Source: Aggregatibacter actinomycetemcomitans
GTDB taxonomy: Bacteria > Pseudomonadota > Gammaproteobacteria > Enterobacterales > Pasteurellaceae
Length of the DNA: 64,000 bases
Reading direction: 5' to 3'
Assembly (NCBI RefSeq): GCF_003130205.1
Contig: NZ_NRDF01000001.1
Span: 310,001-374,000, forward strand
Positions 41,056 through 50,289 of this stretch are shown piece by piece (positions within the stretch are counted from its first letter, which is position 1; each line of letters opens with the position of its first letter). The notes below the pieces were generated by a model. That model was not told the DNA's origin, ran no database searches, and was given only the letters and a program-made list of their open reading frames with translations. The translations under genes were made by a program, and so were the position numbers.

Positions 41056-42274
41056 TCCACGTCCGGTGGGCGGTCGTCTGATTTCCGCCGCCATTTTGTT
41101 CTTCGCGCCTTTAGCCGTGTTATGTCTGTTACTCATCGTCAAACGGCTGGTTTTCGGTATCGGCTCCGTCACCGCACTGAACGGCGGCTATCCTTGGGGG
41201 CTTTGGATCGCTTTCGATTTGTTGGTGGGTACGGGATTCGCCTGTGGCGGTTGGGCGTTGGCATGGACGGTGTATATTTTCAATAAAGGAAAATATCACG
41301 CCCTCGTGCGCCCCGCGTTGCTCGCCAGTTTGTTCGGTTATTCCCTCGGTGGGCTATCCATCACTATTGATATGGGGCGTTATTGGCATTTGCCGTATTT
41401 CTACGTGCCGGGGCAATTCAACACCAATTCCGTACTGTTTGAAACGGCATTCTGTATGACCGTATACATCATCGTGGTTACGCTGGAATTTGCGCCGGTG
41501 TGGCTCGGTTTCCTCGGATTGAAAAAATGGTTTAACAAGCTCAATAAAATCATGTTCTTCATTATCGCGCTGGGCGCGCTGTTGCCAATGATGCACCAAT
41601 CTTCCATGGGTTCCCTGATGATAGTGGCGGGGCATAAAGTGCATGATGTTTGGCAAAGCTACGAAATGCTGCCGATTCTCTCTTTGCTCACCGCGTTTAT
41701 TATGGGCTTCTCCATTGTGATTTTTGAAGGCTCCTTAGTAAAAGCCGGTCTTGCCGGTAAAACCCCTGATGAACGTCATTTGTTCACCCAACTGGCACGT
41801 GTCACCGCAGGCTTGATTTTCTGTTTCCTTGTAGTGCGTTTCGGTGAATTGATTTATCACGACAAACTCAAATTGGTGCTCGGTTTCGACAAATTAACCA
41901 AATTTGAAGCCTGGATGTTCTGGATGGAAATCTGGCTGATGGTGTTGCCGTTGCTTACCCTTTTCCTCGGGGAGAAAAAATCCGATTCCCGTTGGTTGTT
42001 TATTTCCGCCTTAAGTATGTTACTCGGCGCCGCATTGTGGCGGATGAACTACTCCCTCATCATGTACGACCCGGGCAACGGTTATAAATATTTCCCTTCG
42101 GCGGAAGAATTGCTTATCTCAATCGGCTTCGTTTCCATTGAGGTTTGTGCCTACATTTTGATTATTCGTCTGTTCCCGGTCTTGCCGGTCTTTAAAGAAA
42201 AACACACAGAAGAATCAGAAAAAATCATTGCCGAAAAAGCGGCATTCAGTAAAAAACTTAGCGGAGCAGAATAA
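41048..42274 (+). CDS. hybB: Hydrogenase-2 membrane subunit (NrfD family)
   Basis: A 408-residue integral membrane protein of the NrfD/PsrC family with about ten membrane segments and [23 protein letters not shown] near the N terminus (landmark [13 protein letters not shown]). It exchanges electrons with the quinone pool. ATG 41048 lies inside the end of hybA. The stop overlaps the hybC start (TAATG). Confidence 0.95.
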   Translation: MSNPRPVGGRLISAAILFFAPLAVLCLLLIVKRLVFGIGSVTALNGGYPWGLWIAFDLLVGTGFACGGWALAWTVYIFNKGKYHALVRPALLASLFGYSLGGLSITIDMGRYWHLPYFYVPGQFNTNSVLFETAFCMTVYIIVVTLEFAPVWLGFLGLKKWFNKLNKIMFFIIALGALLPMMHQSSMGSLMIVAGHKVHDVWQSYEMLPILSLLTAFIMGFSIVIFEGSLVKAGLAGKTPDERHLFTQLARVTAGLIFCFLVVRFGELIYHDKLKLVLGFDKLTKFEAWMFWMEIWLMVLPLLTLFLGEKKSDSRWLFISALSMLLGAALWRMNYSLIMYDPGNGYKYFPSAEELLISIGFVSIEVCAYILIIRLFPVLPVFKEKHTEESEKIIAEKAAFSKKLSGAE

Positions 42275-43983
42275 TGTCAGAAAAAAAACGTATCTCAATT
42301 GACCCGATTACCCGTATTGAAGGTCATTTACGTATTGATTGTGAAATCGAAGACGGCAAAGTCACCAATGCCTGGTCCTCCGGTACCATGTGGCGCGGTA
42401 TGGAGAATATTGTAAAAGGCGCTGATCCGCGTGATGCCTGGATGATTATGCAACGCATTTGCGGCGTATGTACTACCGTACACGCCATTATCAGCGTGCG
42501 CGCGGTGGAAGATGCCATCGGCGCCAAAGTGCCGGTGAACGCCCAGTATATTCGTAACATGATTCTTGCGGCGCACAGCATTCACGACCATATCGTGCAT
42601 TTCTATCAACTTTCCGCCATGGACTGGGTGGACATCACCTCTGCCCTGCAGGCGGATCCGGAAAAAGCCACGGATATGCTGAAAGGCGTATCCACTTGGT
42701 CGCTCAACAGCGCCAATGAATTCCGTAATGTACAGAAAAAAATTCAGGCGTTGGCGGATAGCGGACAGCTCGGCATTTTCGCCAACGGCTATTTCGGACA
42801 CCCGGCAATGAAACTGCCGCCGGAAGTGAACCTCATTGCCGTGGCGCACTATTTGCAGGCGCTCGAATGCCAACGTGATGCCAACCGTGTGGTGGCGTTA
42901 CTCGGCAGTAAAACACCGCATATTCAAAACCTTGCCATCGGCGGCGTGGCGAACCCGATTAATTTGGACTCCCAAGCGGTGTTAAATCTCGAACGCCTGA
43001 TGTTCGTGAAAGCCTGTATTGACCGCCTCACCGACTTTATCAATCAAGTGTATAAAGTGGATGCCGCCGTATTTGCCGCTTATTATCCCGAATGGCTCAG
43101 CCTCGGCAAAACCTCCGGCAATTATTTATCCGTGCCGGAATACCCCATTGACGCGGACAATAGTCAATTCATGCTGAAAGGCGGTTATATCGAAAACGGC
43201 GATTTATCCACCTTCCGCGCCATCGACCAACAAAAAGACGAATTTGTCGTAAAAGGCATAAAAGAAAGCGGCAAACATGCCTGGTATGAAGACGATGAAC
43301 CGCTGGAACCTTGGGCTGGTTTAACCCGTCCGAAATACACCGGCTGGCAGGATGACGGCAAATATTCCTGGGTGAAAGCACCTACCTTCTACGGCAAAGT
43401 GGTAGAAGTGGGACCGCTCGCCTATTTAATGTGCGGCTTAGCAGCCGACGACAAACCGACGGTCAGCCATTTCAACGAATTAAAAGGCATTTATGAAAAA
43501 TTAAGCGGCAACAGCCTCACTACCGACCAATTGCATTCCACCCTCGGACGCATTATCGGTCGCACCGTGCATTGCTGCGCCATTAACGACATTTTAAGCA
43601 CCCAATGGCAATTGCTCATTGACAACATCGGCAAAGGCGACACCACCGCTTACATCAAAACCGAGATTCCGGCAAACGGCGAATTTAAAGGTGTCGGCTT
43701 CGGTGAAGTGCCGCGCGGTATGCTTTCCCACTGGGTCGTCATTAAAGACGGACGCATTGAAAACTACCAAGCCGTTGTGCCGTCCACCTGGAATTCCGGT
43801 CCGCGTAATGAAAGCGACCAAATGGGGCCTTACGAGCTTTCCATTATCGGCACGCTGGTAGCTGATCCGACCAAGCCGTTAGAGGTAGTCAGAACCATTC
43901 ACTCCTTCGACCCTTGTATGTCCTGCGCAGTACACGTCGTCAACACGGAAAACGGCGAAGTGACCGAAGTGAAGGTGTTGTAA
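42274..43983 (+). CDS. hybC: Hydrogenase-2 large subunit, NiFe catalytic
   Basis: 569 residues. Nickel ligands are in RICGVC (about residues 63-68) and DPCMSCAVH near the C terminus. The 15 residues after that His (VVNTENGEVTEVKVL) are the extension removed by the HybD peptidase after nickel insertion. It makes or consumes H2 in the periplasm after Tat export with HybO. The frame is complete. Confidence 0.97.
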   Translation: MSEKKRISIDPITRIEGHLRIDCEIEDGKVTNAWSSGTMWRGMENIVKGADPRDAWMIMQRICGVCTTVHAIISVRAVEDAIGAKVPVNAQYIRNMILAAHSIHDHIVHFYQLSAMDWVDITSALQADPEKATDMLKGVSTWSLNSANEFRNVQKKIQALADSGQLGIFANGYFGHPAMKLPPEVNLIAVAHYLQALECQRDANRVVALLGSKTPHIQNLAIGGVANPINLDSQAVLNLERLMFVKACIDRLTDFINQVYKVDAAVFAAYYPEWLSLGKTSGNYLSVPEYPIDADNSQFMLKGGYIENGDLSTFRAIDQQKDEFVVKGIKESGKHAWYEDDEPLEPWAGLTRPKYTGWQDDGKYSWVKAPTFYGKVVEVGPLAYLMCGLAADDKPTVSHFNELKGIYEKLSGNSLTTDQLHSTLGRIIGRTVHCCAINDILSTQWQLLIDNIGKGDTTAYIKTEIPANGEFKGVGFGEVPRGMLSHWVVIKDGRIENYQAVVPSTWNSGPRNESDQMGPYELSIIGTLVADPTKPLEVVRTIHSFDPCMSCAVHVVNTENGEVTEVKVL

Positions 43984-44462
43984 TGAAACCGTTGATTTTG
44001 GGCGTCGGCAATATTTTGTTAAGCGATGAAGGCGTCGGCGTGCGTGTTGTGCAGGCACTTGAAAAACGCACTGAAATTCAACCGCACTTTGACCTCATCG
44101 ACGGCGGCACTTGCGGTATGGAGTTGCTGGACGCCATGGCGAAACGCGAACATTTGATCATCATCGATGCCGTGCTCGCCAACAAACAGGCGGGGGAGAT
44201 TGTGGTGTTACATCATGAACAAGTGCCGACCTTTTTCTCCCGAAAAATCTCACCGCACCAACTCGGCATTTGCGACGTACTTTCCGCTCTCAAACTGACG
44301 GACGAATTCCCGCAACACCTCTGCCTCATCGGTATCCAACCGGCATCCTTGGAGGCAGGAATCGGATTGACGGAAACCATCCAAAAAGCATTGCCGAAGG
44401 TTTTTGAAACGTTAAATCAAGTGATTGCTGAATATGGTTTGAATCTAGACTCCCCTCTTTAG
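43983..44462 (+). CDS. hybD: Hydrogenase-2 maturation endopeptidase
   Basis: A 159-residue M52-family peptidase with GVGNILLSDEGVGV at the N terminus (Glu at about residue 16 is a nickel-sensing ligand), DGGTCGMELLD and SPHQLGICDVL. It trims the HybC C terminus. The last residues (LDSPL) and the stop codon fall inside a hairpin repeat (44452-44472), so the native C terminus has probably been replaced by repeat sequence. Confidence 0.93.
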   Translation: MKPLILGVGNILLSDEGVGVRVVQALEKRTEIQPHFDLIDGGTCGMELLDAMAKREHLIIIDAVLANKQAGEIVVLHHEQVPTFFSRKISPHQLGICDVLSALKLTDEFPQHLCLIGIQPASLEAGIGLTETIQKALPKVFETLNQVIAEYGLNLDSPL

Positions 44463-44607
44463 AAAAGAGGGGCAGGGGGAGATTTGACAGACCAAATTAA
44501 CGTAGAAAATAGTAAGATTTTTCTCAGTGAGTGTTAATGGCTCATTAAATTTTCAGTATTTATTAATTTGCTAAATGTCCCATAACCCCTCTTTACAAAA
44601 GAGGGGG
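44452..44607. repeat. Hairpin-bounded element between hybD and hybE
   Basis: CCCCTCTTTAGAAAAGAGGGG (written as CCCCTCTTT/AAAAGAGGGG) at 44452-44472 and a near copy at 44586-44607 bound about 115 bp of AT-rich DNA without coding potential. The left hairpin provides the stop of hybD. It looks like a small mobile palindromic element inserted in the hyb operon. Confidence 0.65.
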
Positions 44608-44664
44608 ACATTCTTTAAGGTTTCGCCTGCTATTCTTTAATTTTATTAATATTGATAAACAACC

Positions 44665-45174
44665 ATGTACCGACACGAAAAAACACCGCAAAAAACCACC
44701 GCACTTTTTACCCCGATTACCGGCTTTGAAGAAAACCCGACGGATATTTTCCTTGCCGATATGCAAACCATCCAGCCCGAAATGCAGGATTTACCTTTCT
44801 TTCATCGCGGCATCGAATGCTTCTGCCCAAGATTTGTGTTATTTGAAGAACAATGGGTCGGCACGGTATTAACGCCGTGGATGATTAGCGTAGTCATTCT
44901 ACCCGGTCCGCAACAAATCTGGGAACCGCGCGAGTTAGGCGACAAAATCACCGTGCAGCTGCCTTACAAAGCCCTCACGTTCACCGTCAGCGGCATTGAA
45001 AACGTACCGCAGTATTTAAGCTGCTCCCTGCACTATCCGCTCGACCCGAATTTAACCCAAGCTCAAGCGGTACAACTCACGCAGGATTGCCTGCGCATGA
45101 TTTTATCGATGCCAACAAAACAGCCAAAATTTGATCCGGATCGCCGAAACCTGTTTAACGCCATGATAAAATAA
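44665..45174 (+). CDS. hybE: Hydrogenase-2 assembly chaperone
   Basis: A 169-residue protein of the HybE/HyaE-related small-subunit chaperone group, with the features MQDLPFFHRGIECFCPRF and WVGTVLTPWMISVVILPGP (about residues 39-85). It is thought to hold back Tat export until the cofactors are in place. It is separated from hybD by the palindromic element. Confidence 0.9.
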   Translation: MYRHEKTPQKTTALFTPITGFEENPTDIFLADMQTIQPEMQDLPFFHRGIECFCPRFVLFEEQWVGTVLTPWMISVVILPGPQQIWEPRELGDKITVQLPYKALTFTVSGIENVPQYLSCSLHYPLDPNLTQAQAVQLTQDCLRMILSMPTKQPKFDPDRRNLFNAMIK

Positions 45175-45203
45175 ACGCAATTTTCAAATGGAGTGAATGA
45201 ATT

Positions 45204-45479
45204 ATGTGTTTAGGTGTGCCGGGACAAATCGTGAAAATCGGCGACAGCGCGCTACAACTCGCCACCGTGGATGTGTGTGGCGTTCAACGCGACGTCAACA
45301 TTTCCTTAATCTGCAACGACGACCCCAAACTGCTTCTCGGCAAATGGGTCCTCGTCCATGTCGGCTTCGCCATGAGCATCATCGACGAAGAAGAAGCCAA
45401 ACAAACCCAAGAAGCCTTGATCGCCATGAGCCAGTTGGAACATGAAGTGGGCGATTTTTTGGGGTTGAATCAGGGGTAG
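45204..45479 (+). CDS. hybG: HypC/HybG-type hydrogenase maturation chaperone
   Basis: A 91-residue HypC/HybG/HupF-family protein beginning [10 protein letters not shown] with the essential Cys2, then [15 protein letters not shown]. It delivers the Fe(CN)2CO unit to the large subunit. GGAG precedes ATG 45204. It is the last gene of the hyb operon; hypA, hypB, hypD, hypE and hypF are not in the window and must be elsewhere. Confidence 0.92.
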   Translation: MCLGVPGQIVKIGDSALQLATVDVCGVQRDVNISLICNDDPKLLLGKWVLVHVGFAMSIIDEEEAKQTQEALIAMSQLEHEVGDFLGLNQG

Positions 45480-45599
45480 GTTGAGGAAAAGTGCGGTTGG
45501 TTTTTACGAAAAAATTATAATTTCAAATAATAAATGGAAGACAAATTTATACACTTACATCTTCCATTACTTCAGAAATAAAAATTACGTATCATATTT

Positions 45600-45977
45600 T
45601 TATCTATTTCTTTTTAGAAAAGCGATCGCCAATGAACCAATACACGTACTCGCAATGATCCAAGAAAGCTTCTCATATCCATTTGCAGCAGCATAAATGG
45701 AACCAAATATACCACCTGTTGCTATACCTGCGGCAAGAAGTAATGCCCCCATTCTTTCAATAAAAGTAAACCAATCAATTTTAACTTCACGTTTACGACG
45801 ATTTTTAGCTTCTTCCCCGGTTTCTTTAATAACGAAATCAACCAAATCAGGTCGAAATGTATTTAAGCGTTCAAGAGAATTTACATCAAGAATAGGACTA
45901 TCTGTTTGGCTATGAGATAAGCTAATTTCATTACCTACAGAATTTTTTGCTTTAACCTGTGTATTTTTCGTTGCCAT
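45600..45977 (-). CDS. DUF2335-like small membrane protein
   Basis: A 125-residue protein resembling the DUF2335 family: a hydrophilic N-terminal half (LERLNTFRPDLVDFVIKETGEEAKNRRKREVK, in part) and two membrane helices (about residues 72-95 and 100-118) ending KRNR. Function unknown. It overlaps the upstream 62-63-residue gene by 26 bp, so the two are co-translated. The DNA is AT-rich compared with the flanking hyb and oad operons, suggesting acquisition. Confidence 0.65.
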   Translation of the reverse strand: MATKNTQVKAKNSVGNEISLSHSQTDSPILDVNSLERLNTFRPDLVDFVIKETGEEAKNRRKREVKIDWFTFIERMGALLLAAGIATGGIFGSIYAAANGYEKLSWIIASTCIGSLAIAFLKRNR

Positions 45978-46143
45978 ATTTTCTAGTGTTACGATTTAAA
46001 TTTGATACTGTGGTATTAAAATCCCCACGTAATTTAGCCCGATCTTTAACAAATCCATTATGTATATCGGAATACTCTGTCGGATTTTGCAATACACGAG
46101 AGACAATACTTAAATCAACTAAACGTTTCAATGTAGCCATCAT
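45952..46143 (-). CDS. Small protein of unknown function, 63 aa
   Basis: 63 residues from ATG 46143 (or 46140), preceded by a perfect GGAGG Shine-Dalgarno; the longer reading to 46251 is unsupported. The sequence is basic and helical (LKRLVDLSIVSRVLQNP, then VKDRAKLRGDFNTTVSNLNR). I do not recognise it. It is the first gene of a two-gene unit with the DUF2335-like membrane protein. The layout, a short soluble protein followed by a small membrane protein, resembles toxin-antitoxin or small defence modules, but nothing in the sequence proves that. Confidence 0.6.
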   Translation of the reverse strand: MMATLKRLVDLSIVSRVLQNPTEYSDIHNGFVKDRAKLRGDFNTTVSNLNRNTRKYGNEKYTG

Positions 46144-46503
46144 ATATAACCTCCAAGGCTTTAGTATACCATTGAGATACATCATATTACATTGAACAAA
46201 AAGTACAGTCAAAATTATGGAACAGTTTTTTATTAATATATTTTTATACAACTAGAAAATTCCCATAGCAGATCTCCCTGCTGACGCAAACATCTTTCAT
46301 TTATGCCTTTTTATTTCCACAAATCTATATTTCAGCACAAGCCTAGACACTTGCGCTATGGTTTCAAAATCCACCGCCAAAAAACACCGCACTTTCCACA
46401 CCCTAGCCGTGCCATCGGCGCAAATTATGATCTCAATCACGGTTTTGATGGCGTGAATCCGCTAGAATGAAACTCCCATTTCAAAAATATGAGGAAACGA
46501 CTG
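46144..46503. other. Intergenic region upstream of oadG
   Basis: About 360 bp without a supported gene: the AT-rich promoter region of the leftward pair (46144-46260), then the oad promoter region with one uptake-signal word near 46386 and a CRP-like site. Confidence 0.45.
46426..46441 (+). promoter_or_regulatory. CRP-like site upstream of oadGAB
   Basis: TATGA-N6-TCACG is one base off the CRP consensus in each half (TGTGA-N6-TCACA), about 63 bp upstream of oadG. Catabolite control of oxaloacetate decarboxylation would make sense, but the match is moderate. Confidence 0.35.
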
Positions 46504-46770
46504 ATGACTTCGGCAGAACTTTTCGGTGAAGGAATTAATCTGATGTTTTCAGGGATGGGTTTTGTGTTGGTCTTTTTGCTCATTTTGATTTCGGCAATCG
46601 GACTGATGTCAAAACTTATCAACAAATATTTTCCCGAGCCTCAACCCTTGCCAAAAACTCCCCCGAATTCCACCGCACTTTCTGCGGTTCCCATTGACGA
46701 TTTTGAGCGTTTGCGCCCTGTGATTGCAGCGGCTATCGCGCACCATCGCCGTACCCAACAGTTCAAATAA
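46504..46770 (+). CDS. oadG: Oxaloacetate decarboxylase gamma subunit
   Basis: An 88-residue subunit with one N-terminal membrane helix (about residues 14-38), a Pro-rich linker ([11 protein letters not shown]) and the C-terminal [11 protein letters not shown] typical of OadG. It joins the alpha and beta subunits and carries zinc in characterised complexes. ATG 46504 is chosen over ATG 46489 because GAGG lies between them. First gene of oadGAB. Confidence 0.9.
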   Translation: MTSAELFGEGINLMFSGMGFVLVFLLILISAIGLMSKLINKYFPEPQPLPKTPPNSTALSAVPIDDFERLRPVIAAAIAHHRRTQQFK

Positions 46771-46784
46771 ATAAGGATTTTACT

Positions 46785-48581
46785 ATGACTAAAAAAATTA
46801 AAATGACCGAACTGGTGCTTCGTGATGCCCACCAATCGCTTTTTGCAACCCGCTTGCGTCTTGATGATATGTTGCCCATTGCCCATGAATTGGACGACAT
46901 CGGTTACTGGTCGCTGGAAGCCTGGGGCGGTGCGACATTTGATAGTTGTATTCGTTTTTTGGGTGAAGATCCGTGGGTGCGTTTGCGTGAGTTGAAAAAA
47001 GCCTGCCCGAAAACCCCGTTACAAATGTTGTTGCGCGGTCAAAATCTGCTGGGGTATCGCCACTATGCCGATGACGTGGTAGAGCGCTTTATGGAACGTT
47101 GCGTGGCGAACGGCATGGATGTGTTCCGTGTGTTCGATGCCCTCAATGACCCGCGTAATATGAAAGCGGCGTTACAAGCGGTGCGCAAATTCGGCGGTCA
47201 TGCGCAAGGGACGTTAAGTTACACCACCAGCCCGGTGCATACCATGCAAACTTGGCTCGACACCACCGAACAGTTACTTGAAATCGGGATCGACAGCCTT
47301 GTGATTAAAGATATGTCGGGCATTTTGAACCCGATGGCGGCGGCAGAACTGGTGCGCGAAATCAAAAAACGTTTTGATGTGGAATTGCATTTACACTGCC
47401 ATTCCACCACCGGCATGGCGGAAATGGCATTGTTAAAAGCCATTGAAGCGGGTGTGGACGGCGTGGATACGGCGATTTCCTCCATGTCCGCTACCTATGG
47501 TCACCCTGCCACGGAATCCATGGTGGCAACCTTGCAAGGTACCGAATATGACACCGGCTTGGATATTCCACGCCTGGAAAAAATAGCGGCGTATTTCCGC
47601 AATGTGCGTAAAAAATATGCAAAATTTGAAGGGCAACTGCGCGGCGTGGATAGCCGAATTTTGGTGGCGCAAGTGCCGGGTGGTATGCTAACCAACCTGG
47701 AAAATCAATTAAAACAACAAAACGCCTCCGACAAATTGGATTTGGTGTTGGAAGAAATTCCGCGCGTACGTAAAGATTTGGGCTACATCCCGCTGGTGAC
47801 CCCGACATCACAAATCGTCGGCACCCAATCCGTAATTAATGTGCTAACTGGCGAACGTTACAAAACCATCGCCAAAGAAACCGCCGGTATCTTAAAAGGC
47901 GAATACGGCAAAACACCGGCACCGGTAGATAGCGCGCTACAAGCCCGCGTATTGGAAGGCACCGCGCCGATGACCGACCGCCCTGCCGATCACATTGCCC
48001 CTGAAATGGCGAAAATTGAAGCAGAAGTCGCCGAACAAGCCAAAGCGAAAGGCGTGAAATTGTCTGAAAATGCCGTAGATGACGCCTTGATCGTCGCCCT
48101 CTTCCCGCAAATCGCGTGGAAATTTCTGGAAAACCGCAATAACCCTGCTGCCTTTGAACCGGCGCCGACAGGCAAGGAAAGTGCGGTCGAAAATAAACCT
48201 GTTTCTAAAGCCGCAGCGACAACATCAGGCCCGGCCGTTTATACCGTGGAATTGGAAGGCAAAGCCTTTGTGGTGAAAGTGAGTGAAGGCGGTGATATTT
48301 CTCATGTGGCAACCACCACGCCACAAGCGGCTGTGCAAGCAGCGCCTGCCCCGGAACCAACAAACAACGGCACACCGGTTACTGCGCCGATGGCGGGTAA
48401 CATCTGGAAAGTAGTGGCAACAGAAGGGCAAACCGTTGCCGCAGGCGATGTGTTATTCATTCTTGAAGCCATGAAAATGGAAACCGAAGTAAAAGCGGCG
48501 AAAGGCGGCACGGTGCGTGGCATTGTGGTGAAAGCCGGCGACGCCGTGGCGGTGGGTGATACCGTAATGACCCTCGTGTAA
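46785..48581 (+). CDS. oadA: Oxaloacetate decarboxylase alpha subunit
   Basis: 598 residues: a carboxyltransferase TIM barrel ([13 protein letters not shown] near residue 13, the conserved DMSGI near 178 and LHCHSTTGM), a PYC/OADA association domain, a Pro/Ala linker and a C-terminal biotinyl domain with the target Lys in EAMKMETE (about residues 562-569). It transfers CO2 from oxaloacetate to biotin, coupled to Na+ export by OadB. Confidence 0.97.
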   Translation: MTKKIKMTELVLRDAHQSLFATRLRLDDMLPIAHELDDIGYWSLEAWGGATFDSCIRFLGEDPWVRLRELKKACPKTPLQMLLRGQNLLGYRHYADDVVERFMERCVANGMDVFRVFDALNDPRNMKAALQAVRKFGGHAQGTLSYTTSPVHTMQTWLDTTEQLLEIGIDSLVIKDMSGILNPMAAAELVREIKKRFDVELHLHCHSTTGMAEMALLKAIEAGVDGVDTAISSMSATYGHPATESMVATLQGTEYDTGLDIPRLEKIAAYFRNVRKKYAKFEGQLRGVDSRILVAQVPGGMLTNLENQLKQQNASDKLDLVLEEIPRVRKDLGYIPLVTPTSQIVGTQSVINVLTGERYKTIAKETAGILKGEYGKTPAPVDSALQARVLEGTAPMTDRPADHIAPEMAKIEAEVAEQAKAKGVKLSENAVDDALIVALFPQIAWKFLENRNNPAAFEPAPTGKESAVENKPVSKAAATTSGPAVYTVELEGKAFVVKVSEGGDISHVATTTPQAAVQAAPAPEPTNNGTPVTAPMAGNIWKVVATEGQTVAAGDVLFILEAMKMETEVKAAKGGTVRGIVVKAGDAVAVGDTVMTLV

Positions 48582-48591
48582 GGAGTTCCCT

Positions 48592-49896
48592 ATGGATAGC
48601 GTTATTGCATTAATTCAAGGCATGGGAATATTTCACCTGCAATGGGGGCAGGCGGTGATGATTGGTATTGGCCTGCTCCTGCTGTGGCTTGCCATTTCAC
48701 GTAAATTTGAACCGCTGCTGCTCTTGCCTATCGGTTTCGGCGGTTTGCTGTCAAACATTCCGGAAGCCGGGCTTGCCATGAGCGCATTGGAAAACCTGCT
48801 CCATCTGGGATCAGCGGAACAAATCGCCGTGATTGCCGCGCAGCTGGGCGTTGCGCCTGATCCGGCGATCATCAAAACAGCCATCGCCTCTGCACCGACG
48901 TCCATGATTAATCAACTGGAAACCTTTTCGGTGGATATGGGCTACAGCGCAGGCATTCTGGCGTTGTTCTATAAAGTCGCTATCGGCTACGGCATTGCGC
49001 CGCTGGTGATTTTCATGGGCGTGGGCGCCATGACGGATTTTGGTCCGTTACTGGCAAATCCGAAAACCCTGCTCCTCGGTGCGGCGGCACAATTCGGTAT
49101 TTTCGCCACCGTGCTTGGCGCGCTAGGGTTAAATTATTTTGGCATTATTGAATTTACACTGCCGCAAGCCGCTTCCATCGGTATTATCGGCGGTGCGGAC
49201 GGTCCGACGGCAATTTACCTCACCGGTAAACTCGCCCCGGAATTGCTCGGCGCCATTGCTGTTGCGGCGTATTCTTACATGGCGTTAGTGCCGTTGATCC
49301 AACCGCCGATCATGAAAGCCCTCACCACGGAAGAAGAACGCAAAATTCGCATGACGCAATTACGCCATGTGAGTAATCGGGAAAAAATCCTGTTCCCGGT
49401 GATTTTGCTGTTGCTTGTCGGCTTATTATTGCCGGATGCGGCACCATTGCTCGGTATGTTCTGTTTCGGCAATCTGATGCGCGTGAGCGGCGTGGTAGAA
49501 CGTTTAAGCGACACCACACAAAACGCGTTAATTAACATCGTCACCATCGTGCTCGGCTTGTCCGTGGGGTCCAAACTCATTGCCGATAAATTCCTGCAAC
49601 CACAAACCTTGGGCATTTTAATTCTCGGTGTGGTTGCCTTCTGTATTGGTACGGGCAGCGGCGTGTTAATGGCGAAAATGATGAACAAATTCAGCAAAAC
49701 CAAAATTAATCCACTTATCGGTTCCGCTGGGGTGTCCGCCGTGCCAATGGCAGCGCGTGTCTCCAATAAAGTGGGGTTGGAAGCGGATAATCAAAACTTC
49801 CTGCTCATGCACGCGATGGGTCCGAATGTCGCCGGTGTTATCGGCTCCGCCATTGCCGCCGGGGTGATGCTGAAATATGTGGGCGCAATGTTGTAA
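48592..49896 (+). CDS. oadB: Oxaloacetate decarboxylase beta subunit, Na+ pump
   Basis: A 434-residue membrane protein with about nine to eleven segments. It has the sodium-site motif [13 protein letters not shown] (about residues 198-210), where Asp203-type residues bind Na+, and the late [16 protein letters not shown]. It decarboxylates carboxybiotin and pumps Na+ outward. It completes the oadGAB operon and ends in a hairpin terminator. Confidence 0.97.
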   Translation: MDSVIALIQGMGIFHLQWGQAVMIGIGLLLLWLAISRKFEPLLLLPIGFGGLLSNIPEAGLAMSALENLLHLGSAEQIAVIAAQLGVAPDPAIIKTAIASAPTSMINQLETFSVDMGYSAGILALFYKVAIGYGIAPLVIFMGVGAMTDFGPLLANPKTLLLGAAAQFGIFATVLGALGLNYFGIIEFTLPQAASIGIIGGADGPTAIYLTGKLAPELLGAIAVAAYSYMALVPLIQPPIMKALTTEEERKIRMTQLRHVSNREKILFPVILLLLVGLLLPDAAPLLGMFCFGNLMRVSGVVERLSDTTQNALINIVTIVLGLSVGSKLIADKFLQPQTLGILILGVVAFCIGTGSGVLMAKMMNKFSKTKINPLIGSAGVSAVPMAARVSNKVGLEADNQNFLLMHAMGPNVAGVIGSAIAAGVMLKYVGAML

Positions 49897-49938
49897 CATT
49901 AAAAACATTGCGAAAACCAACCGCACTTTTCAAATAAA

Positions 49939-49972
49939 TGATGGCGCACGCTGCATAGCGTGCGTCTTTTTT
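49939..49972 (+). terminator. REP-variant terminator after oadB
   Basis: TGATGGCGCACGC-tgcata-GCGTGCGTC followed by T6. It is a variant of the TGATGGCGCGCGTC module found near trp and nrd, here forming a clean intrinsic terminator. Confidence 0.8.
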
Positions 49973-50055
49973 CGTGCGCGAAAATCTATTTAAAAAACCC
50001 ACCGCACTTTCACTTCCCATCGGTATACTTCATTCCTTTATCCGACTATAAACCA

Positions 50056-50151
50056 AAGGTTGGCGCTCACGCCGTAAGCAACGGATTGATGTTGATTAGT
50101 AATAAGTTAAGCGAATTTGAACGAATTGAAGGGCTGCTTTTAGAGAATTGA
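50056..50151 (+). pseudogene. Remnant of a VapC-type PIN toxin
   Basis: The last 31 codons before a TGA read VGAHAVSNGLMLISNKLSEF and then ERIEGLLLEN. This is the C-terminal end of VapC/PIN-domain toxins (family pattern A-HA...G..L.TNN..EF.R..GL..ENW). The N-terminal acidic residues and any antitoxin gene are missing. It seems to be the relic of a deleted vapBC module between oadB and tbpA. Confidence 0.6.
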
Positions 50152-50183
50152 ATTGGTTAAAAAATACACGATCACAAAAAATT

Positions 50184-50246
50184 AAAAAGTGCGGTGGAGT
50201 TTTCAATGCCTAAAAACACCCGGAAAACCCACCGCACTTTTTTTGT
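50184..50246 (-). terminator. Long inverted uptake-sequence hairpin after tbpA
   Basis: AAAAGTGCGGTGG-AGTTTTC and GGAAAAC-CCACCGCACTTTT form a long stem with A/T tails. It lies just downstream of the tbpA remnant on the minus strand and could work in both directions. Confidence 0.7.
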
Positions 50247-50289
50247 ACTAAAACACACTTACGCGTGTGCAACAATCAAAACAAAATTT

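Noticed and set aside
44463-44664. Small gene between hybD and hybE
   Set aside because: No open frame with a ribosome binding site; the interval is explained by the palindromic element and a short leader for hybE.
45197-45445. 82-codon frame overlapping hybG
   Set aside because: The other frame gives a clear HypC/HybG protein beginning MCLGVPGQ; this Arg-rich frame is a shadow.
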